The notes under the pieces: generated by a model
The model's database searches: none
Seen by the model: the letters and a program-made list of their open reading frames with translations, nothing else
What the model was told of the DNA's origin: nothing
Made by a program: the position numbers and the translations under genes
Source of the DNA: JAGWBG01 sp034421095
GTDB taxonomy: Bacteria > Chloroflexota > Dehalococcoidia > Lucifugimonadales > JAGWBF01
DNA length: 64,000 bases
Assembly: GCA_034421095.1 (NCBI GenBank)
Contig: DAOUKR010000002.1
Location: 62,001 to 126,000 of the forward strand
Direction of reading: 5' to 3'
Shown: one piece after another, positions 25,029 to 33,066 of the stretch
Position numbering within the stretch: position 1 is the stretch's first letter
Layout: each line of letters starts with the position of its first letter

Positions 25029-26648
25029 TTAATACTCCATCGGAGGCATGGGCGGGCCTGCCGCAGCTTCCTTCTGGGGTATTTCGGTTATCATGGACTC
25101 GGTGGTCAGCACCATGCCCGCGACGCTGGCAGCGTTCTGCAGGGCCGAGCGGGTTACCTTCACCGGGTCAACGATACCCTGGTCAAGCATCTGGGCGTAC
25201 TCTCCTATGTCGGCATCGTAACCATAGTCGTCCTGATGCTGCCTCACTGAATCGAGGACTACGGCGCCCTCCTGTCCGGCGTTCTGGACTATGAGACGTA
25301 GTGGCACTTCCAGGCCGCGCGAGATAATGCTTGCGCCCACCGCCTCATCGCCATCCAGCTTCAGGGAGTCCAACGCCCTCTGGGACCTTACCAGGGCTAC
25401 CCCGCCTCCGGGGACAATGCCCTCTTCCACGGCCGCTCTGGTGGCGGATAGAGCGTCTTCCACGCGGGCCTTGCGCTCCTTCAACTCTATCTCCGTAGCC
25501 GCACCCACCTTTACAACAGCCACGCCACCGGACAGCTTGGCCATTCTCTCCTGCAGCTTTTCTCTGTCGAACTCGGATGTGGTCTCTTCAATCTGGGACC
25601 TTATCTGGGTTATGCGGCCCTTGATGGCGTCCTCAGAGCCTCTGCCCTCAACTATGGTGCACTCATCCTTGTTGGCCGTGACCCTTCTGGCCTGTCCCAT
25701 GTCGTTAACGGTGGCGCTGTCCAGCTTACGCCCTGTCTCCTCGCTGATGACGGTGCCGCCGGTGAGGATAGCTATATCCTCCAGCATAGCCTTGCGCCTG
25801 TCGCCGAAGCCCGGTGCCTTGACAGCCAGAATGTTGAGAGTGCCACGGAGCTTGTTCACCACCAGAGTGGCCAGGGCCTCGCCTTCCACATCCTCGCCGA
25901 TTATCACCACGTTCTTCTTCCCTATCTGGAGCAGTTTCTCCAGAACGGGGAGCATGTCGGATACGGCGGACACCTTCTTGTCGGTGATGATGATGGACGG
26001 GTCCTCTATGACGGTCTCCATGCGGTCCGGGTTGGTGATGAAGTAGGGGGAGATGTAGCCCCGGTCTATCTGCATCCCTTCTACGTACTCGGTCTCGTCG
26101 TTCAAGCTCTTGGACTCTTCCACGGTTATGACGCCGTCCTTACCCACCTTCTCCATGGCGTCTGCGATGGTCTGGCCGATGTGGTCTTCATGAGCCGAGA
26201 GGGCGGCCACCTGGGCAATCTGGTCCCTGCTGTCCACGGAGGCGGACATGCTCTTTAGCTCTGCCACAATGGCTTCCACAGCCTTGTCAATGCCACGCTT
26301 GAGGGCCATAGGGTTGGCGCCTGCAGCCACGTTCCTGAAGCCGTCGGTGATGATTGACTGGGCCAGCACTACCGAGGTGGTGGTCCCGTCGCCGGCGGTA
26401 TCGTTGGTCTTGCTGGCAGCCTCTTTGAGGAGTTGGGCGCCCATGTTCTCGAAGGGGTCGGGAAGCTCAATCTCCTTGGCGATTGTGACGCCGTCGCTGC
26501 AGACTTGCGGCGGGCCAAACTTCTTGTCCAGTATTACGTTCCTGCCTTTGGGTCCCAGGGTAATCTTCACGGCGTCTGCAAGGGTGTCTATTCCGGTTCT
26601 GAGGGACTTGCGGGCATCCTCCGCGTAAGTAAGCTGTTTACCTGCCAT
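25029..26648 (-). CDS. groL: Chaperonin GroEL
   Basis: This 539-residue subunit of the 60-kDa chaperonin folds proteins in an ATP-driven double ring with GroES. Diagnostic stretches are KITLGPKGRNVILDKKFG, the ATP-binding GDGTTTSVVLAQ, VKAPGFGDRRKAMLEDIA and PGGGVALVR. The C-terminal tail is GPPMPPMEY rather than a GGM repeat. It follows groES by 18 bases in the same operon, under a CIRCE element. Confidence 0.98.
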   Translation of the reverse strand: MAGKQLTYAEDARKSLRTGIDTLADAVKITLGPKGRNVILDKKFGPPQVCSDGVTIAKEIELPDPFENMGAQLLKEAASKTNDTAGDGTTTSVVLAQSIITDGFRNVAAGANPMALKRGIDKAVEAIVAELKSMSASVDSRDQIAQVAALSAHEDHIGQTIADAMEKVGKDGVITVEESKSLNDETEYVEGMQIDRGYISPYFITNPDRMETVIEDPSIIITDKKVSAVSDMLPVLEKLLQIGKKNVVIIGEDVEGEALATLVVNKLRGTLNILAVKAPGFGDRRKAMLEDIAILTGGTVISEETGRKLDSATVNDMGQARRVTANKDECTIVEGRGSEDAIKGRITQIRSQIEETTSEFDREKLQERMAKLSGGVAVVKVGAATEIELKERKARVEDALSATRAAVEEGIVPGGGVALVRSQRALDSLKLDGDEAVGASIISRGLEVPLRLIVQNAGQEGAVVLDSVRQHQDDYGYDADIGEYAQMLDQGIVDPVKVTRSALQNAASVAGMVLTTESMITEIPQKEAAAGPPMPPMEY

Positions 26649-26666
26649 TTCTCCTTCTCTCCTCTA

Positions 26667-26969
26667 CTAACTAGAAATTTTGGCCAGAATGTCGCTTTCT
26701 CTCAGGATGAGATACTCGTCATCGCCGTCCTTGTACTCGGTGCCGGCGAATTTGGAGTAGATAACCCGATCACCCACCTTGATCTCCATGGCAACGCGAC
26801 CCTTCCCGTCTTCGGTAGACCGGCCGGGGCCTACAGCCACAACTTCGCCCTCCTGGGGTTTTTCTCTCGCGGTATCAGGTAGAATCAGCCCCGACGCCGT
26901 CGTTACTTCATCCTGCTCCGCGGGCTTGACGACCACCCTTTCGCCTAGGGGTGTGAAATTTGCCACCAT
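26667..26969 (-). CDS. groS: Co-chaperonin GroES
   Basis: This 100-residue lid of the GroEL chamber starts NFTPLGERVVVKPAEQDEVT and contains the mobile loop TASGLILPDTAREKPQEG and GDRVIYSKFAGTEY. It is the first gene of the groESL operon and lies directly downstream of a CIRCE operator and a near-consensus promoter. Confidence 0.97.
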   Translation of the reverse strand: MVANFTPLGERVVVKPAEQDEVTTASGLILPDTAREKPQEGEVVAVGPGRSTEDGKGRVAMEIKVGDRVIYSKFAGTEYKDGDDEYLILRESDILAKISS

Positions 26970-27009
26970 TGTCCTCCTTGTCTTGATAGTCAGTGTCTTG
27001 CGTCCTGAT

Positions 27010-27036
27010 TTAGCACTCCCAGATAGGGAGTGCTAA
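27010..27036. promoter_or_regulatory. CIRCE operator (HrcA binding site)
   Basis: TTAGCACTC, 9 bases, GAGTGCTAA: a perfect match to the CIRCE inverted repeat that HrcA represses. It lies between the groESL promoter and the groES start. hrcA itself is not in the window. Confidence 0.97.
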
Positions 27037-27047
27037 AGCTCCCAAAT

Positions 27048-27076
27048 ATAGTAAAATACCCGTCGGGCCTTGTCAA
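27048..27076 (-). promoter_or_regulatory. groESL promoter
   Basis: On the minus strand, TTGACA (27076-27071) and TACTAT (27053-27048) are spaced by 17 bases. The transcription start should fall next to the CIRCE element. Confidence 0.8.
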
Positions 27077-27098
27077 TAGCCCCCTTCGGTTTTACTAT
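27070..27098 (+). promoter_or_regulatory. Divergent promoter of the enoyl-CoA hydratase gene
   Basis: TTGTCA (27070-27075) and TACTAT (27093-27098) are 17 bases apart. The -35 box overlaps that of groESL on the other strand, so the two polymerases would compete. Confidence 0.55.
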
Positions 27099-27135
27099 TA
27101 GAGCACTTCAGAGCGTGGTGGTTGAACAGCCGGAG

Positions 27136-27924
27136 ATGGATAAGACATACAAGACGGTGGCCTGGGATTTCAGGCCTCCCATAGTGTCTATTACGCTGAA
27201 CAGGCCGCGTGTTTCCAACCGGGTGAACCTTCTGATGGCTATGGAACTGAGGCATCTGTTCCAACACCTGCACGAAGAAGGTGACGCTCGCGTTGCCATC
27301 ATCACGGGCAGAGGCAGGGCCTTCTCCGTTGGACGGGAACCCGTCTCCTTTGGCAAGGACGTGGGCCGGTCTCACACCCCCTCGGAGTGGCTGGAGCTTC
27401 ACCGCGCGGCATCCACCCTGGCAGGAGCCGGAATGCCTATCATCGCCGCCCTGAACGGGGATGCAATAGACCACGGGCTGGAGCTTGCCCTGGCCTGCGA
27501 CCTGCGTATCGCAGCCCGTGGAGTCTCGCTGGCGTCCACCGACCTGTCACGGGGGATAGTCCCCTGGGACGGGGGCACCCAGAGGCTGCCAAGGCTGGTG
27601 GGCAAGGCCCTGGCCCTGGAAATGCTGCTGACTAGCCAGCTGTTGGATGCCGAAGAGGCCCACAGAGTCGGGTTGGTGAACGCGGTGGTAGAACCCGATA
27701 CCCTTGCCGGCAGTTCTGAAAAGATGGCCCTGGAGATAGCGTCGGGGGCACCCATTGCCACACGCTACGCCAGGGAGACGGTGCTCAAGGGAATGGACAT
27801 GACCCTTGAGCAAGGGCTGAGGCTGGAGGCGGACCTCAGTATTCTCCTCCAGAGCACCGCCGACCGGGCCGAGGGCTTGAGGTCCTTCCTGGAAAGGCGC
27901 GAGCCGGAGTTCAGAGGAGAGTAG
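27136..27924 (+). CDS. Enoyl-CoA hydratase/isomerase family protein, first of two
   Basis: This crotonase-fold protein of about 262 residues begins MDKTYKTVAWDFRPPIVSI. The CoA oxyanion-hole stretches are AIITGRGRAFSVGRE and the second ALNGDAIDHGLELALACDLRIA. The usual catalytic Glu of hydratases is not obvious in STDLSRGIVPWDGGTQRL, so it may be an isomerase or hydrolase of the family. The start is uncertain: ATG 27136 touches GGAG directly, and GTG codons at 27115 and 27118 suit a near-leaderless message. The next crotonase gene begins 8 bases after its stop. Confidence 0.85.
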   Translation: MDKTYKTVAWDFRPPIVSITLNRPRVSNRVNLLMAMELRHLFQHLHEEGDARVAIITGRGRAFSVGREPVSFGKDVGRSHTPSEWLELHRAASTLAGAGMPIIAALNGDAIDHGLELALACDLRIAARGVSLASTDLSRGIVPWDGGTQRLPRLVGKALALEMLLTSQLLDAEEAHRVGLVNAVVEPDTLAGSSEKMALEIASGAPIATRYARETVLKGMDMTLEQGLRLEADLSILLQSTADRAEGLRSFLERREPEFRGE

Positions 27925-27932
27925 GCTACAAT

Positions 27933-28682
27933 ATGAGTCGTAGATGCGACGGGGCGTACGGATTCCAGACCATCACCTACAGCGTGGCCGGCGGGATAGC
28001 CAGCATCGCTCTGAACCGCCCCCACGTGCTCAATGCCTACAACGTGGAGATGCGGGACGAGCTTTATCAGGCCCTGGAAGCGGTGAGGGACGATAGCGAG
28101 GTCAGCTTGGCGGTCTTCCGGGGGGAAGGTCGCGCCTTCTGCGTCGGGGCAGACCTGACCGAGTTCGGCACGGCCCCGTCCCAGATAATCGCCAGGGACG
28201 TGAGGTGGGAGAGGGACGTTTGGGGAATGTTCCTGAGCATATCCAAGCCCCTCATCTCTTCCATACACGGGTACTGCCTCGGGTCAGGCATAGAAATAGC
28301 CCTTCTCTGCGACATCAGAATCGCAGCCGACGACGCGGTCTTTGGAATGCCGGAGGTGTCTCTGGGAATGATACCGGCGGCAGGAGGCACGCAAACGCTG
28401 CCCCGCACCATCGGCACATCGAGAGCGCTGGAGTTGCTGCTTGTGCGAAGGCGGTTCGGGAGTTCCGAAGCCCTTGGCCTTGGCCTGGTGACCAGGGTGG
28501 TGGAGCGAGGGACGCTGGAGTCCGAGACGGAAGCCACGGCTCGGCGCATTGTTTCAATGAATCAGGGGGCCGTCAGGGCCGTCAAAGAGGCGGTCTGGCA
28601 GGGTGCGGACTTGCCCCTGGAACCGGCCCTTGACCTGGAGACGCGCCTGGCGCTGGGTGCTATGGCTGAAAAGGGAAAGTGA
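27933..28682 (+). CDS. Enoyl-CoA hydratase/isomerase family protein, second of two
   Basis: This 249-residue crotonase-superfamily enzyme acts on acyl-CoA thioesters. ASIALNRPHVLNAYN, VFRGEGRAFCVGADL (oxyanion hole), SIHGYCLGSGIEIALLCDIRIA and FGMPEVSLGMIPAAGGTQTLPR are classical. The Glu of MPEVSLG fits one catalytic position of hydratases. The gap from the preceding crotonase gene is 8 bases, and an acyl-CoA ligase follows, so the three probably form a short acid-activation and beta-oxidation operon. Confidence 0.92.
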   Translation: MSRRCDGAYGFQTITYSVAGGIASIALNRPHVLNAYNVEMRDELYQALEAVRDDSEVSLAVFRGEGRAFCVGADLTEFGTAPSQIIARDVRWERDVWGMFLSISKPLISSIHGYCLGSGIEIALLCDIRIAADDAVFGMPEVSLGMIPAAGGTQTLPRTIGTSRALELLLVRRRFGSSEALGLGLVTRVVERGTLESETEATARRIVSMNQGAVRAVKEAVWQGADLPLEPALDLETRLALGAMAEKGK

Positions 28683-28762
28683 AAGCGGCCTGACCAGCCT
28701 GCCTCAGCGGGGGCAGGTACAATTGCTGTCAACCAACCTATAGTGATAGTGGAGGTAGCTCT

Positions 28763-30334
28763 ATGAACACCACCGAGTTTCTTACCATTGCTTGCGCTAT
28801 CGTGCCCGACAGGACGGCGATGGTCTTTGATGGCAGGCGCTTCAGCTACGAGGAGCTTCAGGAGAGAGTCAACCGCCTGGCCAACGCCCTCTCGGACCTG
28901 GGGGTGGGAAGGGGCGACAGGGTAGCCATCATGCAGGTGAACTGTAACCAGATGATAGAGACCTATTTCGCCGCCGCCAAGCTGGATGCCATCTTCGTTC
29001 CCCTGAACTTCAGGGCCATGGGGAATGAGCTGGCACAAATGCTCAACAGCGCCGAGCCTGCCGTGTTCTTTGTGGGAGGCAGGTACGTGGACCTGGTCAA
29101 GTCGGTGAGGGACCGGGTAATTCCCCCCAACTACATTGCATCGCTGGAAGAGAGGGTCGGAGGTGAGTGGCTCTTCTACGAGGACTTACTGGAGTCCTCT
29201 TCGCCCGAGGAGATGCATTTCCCGGAGGGAGACGACGAGGATACCACCATCCTGATGTACACGGCGGGGACCACTGGCGAGGCGAAGGGCGTCATGCTCA
29301 CCCACCAGAGCTTCACCTCCTACCTGCTGTCCAACGTCACCCCGCCGGACCCGGACCTGGAGGAACGGAACCTCCTATCCGTGCCCCTTTACCACATCGC
29401 CGGGCTGCAGGCGGTACTGGCTGCCGTATACGGGGGCAGGACGCTGGTAGTAATGAGGCAGTTCGAGTCCCAGGAGTGGATGGAACTGGTGCAGCGGGAG
29501 AAGCCCGACCGAGCGATGATGGTGCCGACCATGCTCAAGCAGCTTATGGACCATCCCCGGTTCCACAGCTACGACTTGTCCAGCGTTCAGGTGATAACCT
29601 ACGGGGCCGCTCCCATGCCTCTGGAGGTCATACGGCGGGCCATAGAGGAGTTTCCCAATGCCAGTTTCATCAACGCCTTTGGCCAGACGGAGACGGCCTC
29701 CACGATTACGATGCTGCCCCCCCAAGACCACGTGCTCGATGGGACGCCGGAAGAGGTGGAAAGGAAGCTCAAGCACCTCACGTCCATCGGCAAGCCCCTG
29801 GATGACGTTGAGGTTGCCATAGTGGATGAGGACGGAGAGCCTGTGCCCGCCGGAGAGGTGGGCGAGATTGTGGCCAGCGGACCACGAATCATGAAGGGCT
29901 ACTGGAGACAGGACGAGGCCACCGAGAGCACCATCAGGGGAGGGGCGCTCTACACCGGCGACCTGGGCTATCAGGACGAGGACGGCTACATTTACCTGTC
30001 GGGCAGGGCCAAGGACTTCATCAAGCGGGGCGGCGAGATGGTGTCCCCAGAGGAGGTGGAGCGGGTCCTGATGTCCCATCCCGGCGTGGAGGACGCGGCA
30101 ATCATAGGCGTCCCCGACGTGGACTGGGGGGAGCGGGTAAGGGCTGTGGTGGTAAGAAGGGAAGCGTCGGCCATCGAAGAGGAGCTTATAGAGTATTGCC
30201 ACCAGCGCCTTGCCAGTTTCAAGAAGCCCGAGTCAGTGGTTTTCGTTGACGAGTTGCCGCGCAACGCACTGGGGAAGGTGCTGAAACGGGTGCTGAGGGA
30301 GGAGCACGGTCACTCCATGGAACCTGCGTCCTGA
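28763..30334 (+). CDS. AMP-dependent acyl-CoA synthetase (fatty acid-CoA ligase type)
   Basis: This 523-residue ANL-family enzyme activates a carboxylic acid to its CoA thioester. The P-loop is MYTAGTTGEAKGVMLTH, followed by NAFGQTETAS, YTGDLGYQDEDGYIYLSGRAKDFIKRGGEMVSPEEVE and the catalytic Lys in PRNALGKVLKR. The length fits medium- or long-chain, or aryl, acid ligases; the chain specificity is not readable. It follows two crotonase genes and has a GGAGG site 7 bases before the ATG. Confidence 0.93.
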   Translation: MNTTEFLTIACAIVPDRTAMVFDGRRFSYEELQERVNRLANALSDLGVGRGDRVAIMQVNCNQMIETYFAAAKLDAIFVPLNFRAMGNELAQMLNSAEPAVFFVGGRYVDLVKSVRDRVIPPNYIASLEERVGGEWLFYEDLLESSSPEEMHFPEGDDEDTTILMYTAGTTGEAKGVMLTHQSFTSYLLSNVTPPDPDLEERNLLSVPLYHIAGLQAVLAAVYGGRTLVVMRQFESQEWMELVQREKPDRAMMVPTMLKQLMDHPRFHSYDLSSVQVITYGAAPMPLEVIRRAIEEFPNASFINAFGQTETASTITMLPPQDHVLDGTPEEVERKLKHLTSIGKPLDDVEVAIVDEDGEPVPAGEVGEIVASGPRIMKGYWRQDEATESTIRGGALYTGDLGYQDEDGYIYLSGRAKDFIKRGGEMVSPEEVERVLMSHPGVEDAAIIGVPDVDWGERVRAVVVRREASAIEEELIEYCHQRLASFKKPESVVFVDELPRNALGKVLKRVLREEHGHSMEPAS

Positions 30335-30428
30335 TGAGTGGGTGTTACCTGGCAAGGAGGATTCTTTCCAGGCCACCATCCCTACGACCGCTACTTAAGA
30401 ACCCAAGAGGCTTGGAGTCCACGGTCTG

Positions 30429-30950
30429 ATGTTACTGGTCTTTGGAGGTCTTCCCGGAGTGGGCAAAACAGCAATTGCCACTGGACTAGCAAGGGGCATT
30501 AAGGCCGTTCATCTACGCATTGATTCCATAGAGCAGGCGTTGCGCAACTCATCCGTAACGATATCGGGGCCAGAGGGGTACATGGTCGCTTATGCGATTG
30601 CCGAGGATAACCTGAGATTGGGCCGCACCGTGATAGCCGATTCTGTGAACCCAGTGGAGGCAACCCGAGCCGCCTGGCGGAGGGTCGCCGAGCGGACAGG
30701 CAAGCGGTGCGTCGAGATTGAGATTGTCTGCTCCGACCAGGAGGAGCACCGGCGCAGGGTCGAGTCACGGATAGCTGACATCGTCGGACACCAATTGCCT
30801 ACGTGGCAGCAGGTATGTGATCGTGAGTATGAACCATGGCAGGCCAGTATCGTCATAGATACAGCGGGACAGCATATCAAGGCGAGCGTTTCGGCACTGC
30901 TAGAAAGACTGGAAGGCTTTGGACAAAACGGACCATCTGGTCCTGGCTAA
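30429..30950 (+). CDS. P-loop kinase-like protein (AAA_33 type) with chimeric C-terminus
   Basis: This 173-residue small ATP-binding protein carries Walker A in FGGLPGVGKTAIA at residues 5-17, then LRIDSIEQAL and a VIADSVNPVEATRAAWRRVAER segment, as in small-molecule or sugar kinases of the AAA_33 family and in zeta-like kinases. The substrate is unknown. The final residues, roughly QNGPSGPG, are translated from the antisense strand of a broken vapC gene, so the gene's 3' end lies at a rearrangement junction near 30925. No ribosome site is obvious. Confidence 0.78.
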   Translation: MLLVFGGLPGVGKTAIATGLARGIKAVHLRIDSIEQALRNSSVTISGPEGYMVAYAIAEDNLRLGRTVIADSVNPVEATRAAWRRVAERTGKRCVEIEIVCSDQEEHRRRVESRIADIVGHQLPTWQQVCDREYEPWQASIVIDTAGQHIKASVSALLERLEGFGQNGPSGPG

Positions 30951-31022
30951 CAGGCCTTGCTCTTGGGGTCGAAGTTCGCCACCCAGCGCAAAGATGAGAA
31001 TGTGGGTGTCAAGATTGAGCAT
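30900..31022 (-). pseudogene. vapC: Truncated VapC (PIN domain) toxin remnant
   Basis: This 40-codon frame begins 11 bases inside the end of the antitoxin gene (ATG at 31022, antitoxin stop at 31009), as in an intact toxin-antitoxin pair. The start MLNLDTHILIFALGGELRP is that of a PIN toxin with the first catalytic Asp. Similarity continues through EQGLLARTRWSV and is then lost, with a stop at 30900, where about 130 residues would be expected. The break coincides with the 3' end of the convergent kinase gene. The remaining piece lacks three of the four acidic residues and must be inactive. Confidence 0.8.
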
Positions 31023-31233
31023 CGGCATCCCAGTGGAGGCCGGTCGTGAATACGTTGCCCCTTATCTTCAACTTGTGCCGCAGGCTACCTATAAGGTCGG
31101 CTCCCTGGCTGTCGTATGGGAGGAGACGGGCAACAGGCTTGCCGCGCTTCGTGATGATCAGGCCGTCGGCGTCGAGATGGTCCAACAGCGCCAAGCATTG
31201 TTCCTTGAACTTTGCGGCTCCAATCTCTTTCAT
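31009..31233 (-). CDS. Phd/YefM-type antitoxin, orphaned by loss of its toxin
   Basis: This 74-residue antitoxin starts MKEIGAAKFKEQCLALLDHL and has the Phd/YefM hallmark GLIITKRGKPVARLLP. The C-terminal half (LKIRGNVFTTGLHWDAD) is the toxin-binding part of VapB proteins paired with PIN toxins. The ATG follows AGGGGAG by 5 bases. The gene looks intact, and its operator is intact, although the toxin downstream is cut short. Confidence 0.88.
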   Translation of the reverse strand: MKEIGAAKFKEQCLALLDHLDADGLIITKRGKPVARLLPYDSQGADLIGSLRHKLKIRGNVFTTGLHWDADAQS

Positions 31234-31252
31234 TGTCGCTCCCCTTTAATAT

Positions 31253-31292
31253 GGACATATTGTATGTCCGGCTGCTTGATATGTCCATTTTG
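31253..31292 (-). promoter_or_regulatory. Antitoxin promoter with three operator half-sites
   Basis: On the minus strand, TGGACA overlaps one TATGTCC half-site (31280-31286), and 17 bases downstream TACAAT lies inside the palindrome GGACATA-TTG-TATGTCC (31253-31269). The half-sites lie over both the -35 and the -10 boxes, 17 bases apart, as expected for autorepression. Confidence 0.65.
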
Positions 31293-31346
31293 TTGCGCTA
31301 CCACCAAGCACAACGGCGCCCGTCAACAGAGCGTGTCCGGTCCAGG

Positions 31347-32054
31347 CTAGGCGGGTTGTGCATCGCAACATACCGATCGACACCAGCGCATGCCGTAGAA
31401 ACAACGGCGGCAAAAGCAGACCCACCAGGGCTCTTTGCCTTCATGTTCTTCATCATGGCCCCGATAGTTCTCCATGCCCTCCTTGAGGAAAAATGGAACC
31501 AAGGCCAGGGCTGCCACAGGGTCGGCCCACCGCCAGGAAAGCAGAGCGTTGAACCCCAGTCCCACCAGGATGGTCAGGTCCTGAAGGTCGCAGAACAGGC
31601 TTTCCATGGCTTCCGCTCTCAGCGACCGGGACTGCATCCGGGCGGCGATGCGCATCTTGCCCACGTACAGGCCGCCCATCACAACGGCGCTTGCAATCAC
31701 AATCCCAACGCCTACGAGGCTCGGCCGGGGCTCGGGCAGCCACCCCAGCAGGTTGGCCCCGGAATGAAGGACGATGTATATCGCCAGCAGGAAGAAGCTC
31801 AGCCCCAGCAGTCTCTGCGCCCTTCTCTCCGCGGCCTCTTCCTCCAGTCCCTTCCGCTCTCCCAGCAGCCGCCACACCAGGACCCCGCCGGCGAGCAGCT
31901 CGACGATGCTGTCCAGACCGAAAGCCAGGAGGGCCACGCTCCCGGCATGAACGCCTGCCCACAGGGAAATCCCGGCCTCTACCAAGTTCCACAGCAGGCC
32001 AGCGACGACCAGAATGAGAGCCGTTCGGCGAAGGGCATCCGGCTGAAGCACCAA
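31347..32054 (-). CDS. Cation efflux (CDF-like) membrane protein with Cys-rich tail
   Basis: This protein of about 235 residues has six predicted membrane segments. Segments 1 and 2 carry NLVEAGISL and FGLDSIVELLAG, and segments 4 and 5 end at GLGFNALLSWRWADPVAAL; this is the transmembrane core of cation diffusion facilitators and their TMEM163-like relatives. The large cytosolic C-terminal domain of classical CDF proteins is missing. Instead the chain ends in a His/Glu-rich stretch (GHDEEHEGKE) and a Cys-rich tail (VCFCRRCFYG, CRSVCC), likely metal ligands. Zn or a similar divalent ion is the probable substrate. The start is TTG or GTG behind AAGGAG. Confidence 0.83.
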   Translation of the reverse strand: MVLQPDALRRTALILVVAGLLWNLVEAGISLWAGVHAGSVALLAFGLDSIVELLAGGVLVWRLLGERKGLEEEAAERRAQRLLGLSFFLLAIYIVLHSGANLLGWLPEPRPSLVGVGIVIASAVVMGGLYVGKMRIAARMQSRSLRAEAMESLFCDLQDLTILVGLGFNALLSWRWADPVAALALVPFFLKEGMENYRGHDEEHEGKEPWWVCFCRRCFYGMRWCRSVCCDAQPA

Positions 32055-32092
32055 GGGTGGTTTCTCCTTCCTTCACCTGACCTTGTCTTGGG

Positions 32093-32216
32093 GGATGTTT
32101 GTAAGGCCCCGTCTCCTCCGCCGGGGGCGGACTGGGATGAGGGGTATCACCCTCACCTCAATCCTCTCCCATCAAGGGAGAGGAGGCTTGGGACACCGCT
32201 TTAGAAACATCCTCTT
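32093..32216. repeat. MITE-like repeat, copy 2 of an inverted pair
   Basis: The reverse complement of this stretch matches 12631-12748 almost base for base, including TTTCTAAAGYGGT at one end and the CCGCCCCCGGCGGAGGAG body. It lies between the CDF-like and globin genes. Confidence 0.75.
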
Positions 32217-32249
32217 AATCAGTAACTACTATTGTAACAGAAGCCAGAC

Positions 32250-32777
32250 CTACTGGTCGTTGAGGTAGACCCCCAGCAGCATGTCCAACTCTACGACCAG
32301 CAGCTTGTTCCATGCGATGGTGGTCCGGGTTGCCAGGTCGGTGTCCGGTATGTTCTGGCTGAGCAGGTTGGCGATGGCAGTCTGGTAGAAGGATATGGTT
32401 GCTATCACGTATTGGGAGGGCACGGGGCCATGGTGCGCCCGGTCTTTGGGAAGGTTCTTGTGCATCATGCCTATGGCTCGCACGTAGCGGGCAAAGCTGT
32501 CGCCCACGTGGGCAAACCCCGTATCCCTCAGCCATCGAATCATGGTCTGTTTGTTCGTCTCTATCCGCTTCTCGTCCTCTTCGTCGGTCTCGGTGACGAA
32601 GTACTTGCGCGTCTTGGGGTACTCAAGGAACCTGTCGTACAGTGTGTCGGTTAGGCTACGGGCGTGCTTGTTTATGATGGGAGCGCTGGCCCGGATGAGC
32701 TGGCGGTCCTCTTCCGTCAACTCCACGAACTCTACCATCTCCGCCAATCTTGCGGGCCAGTCGGTGGCACTCGTCAT
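32250..32777 (-). CDS. Protoglobin-like globin domain protein
   Basis: This 175-residue haem-binding globin is of the sensor/protoglobin type, with no output domain attached. Typical stretches are APIINKHARSLTDTLYDRFLEYPKTRKYF, then RWLRDTGFAHVGDSFARYVRAIGMMHKNLP, whose His is a good candidate for the proximal ligand, and PSQYVIATISFYQTAI. A free-standing globin of this sort may bind O2, NO or CO. The ATG follows CAGGAGTC. Confidence 0.82.
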   Translation of the reverse strand: MTSATDWPARLAEMVEFVELTEEDRQLIRASAPIINKHARSLTDTLYDRFLEYPKTRKYFVTETDEEDEKRIETNKQTMIRWLRDTGFAHVGDSFARYVRAIGMMHKNLPKDRAHHGPVPSQYVIATISFYQTAIANLLSQNIPDTDLATRTTIAWNKLLVVELDMLLGVYLNDQ

Positions 32778-32815
32778 TTCAGACTCCTGACTTATATCAA
32801 TCTAGCTCCATTGCG

Positions 32816-33066
32816 GGTCCTGTCGGAGGGTCAGGACCGGGTGGTGTGACCCCGGCGCCGGGAGCATATCTGGCCCAGATGGTACAGTGGCGGTGGCAGG
32901 GTGTCAAGGTTGGGGTCTTGGGGCCTTTGGGAAGGCTCGGAGCTTGCCGAAGGGATGAGGGTGACATGTGGTATAATGTGTGGAACCTCTCAGGACCCGG
33001 AATGAGGGCTGGCCGCCACCCTACCGACGTACCAACGAAAACGGGTGGCTGGAAACAGGGTGTGAG
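32816..33066. other. Possibly structured spacer and leader
   Basis: GGTCCTG ... CAGGACC forms a hairpin near 32818-32842. An extended -10, TGGTATAAT, ends at 32977. Beyond it GCCACCC ... GGGTGGC (about 33015-33050) could pair in the leader of the next gene. I could not match it to a known riboswitch. Confidence 0.35.

Noticed and set aside
27070..27135. Enoyl-CoA hydratase starting at TTG 27070
   Set aside because: This codon lies inside the divergent promoter, and the extra 22 residues have no family similarity.
32816..32845. SRP (4.5S) RNA gene
   Set aside because: GGGTCAGGACCGG resembles part of the SRP apical domain, but the diagnostic GGAAGGAAGCAGC is missing.
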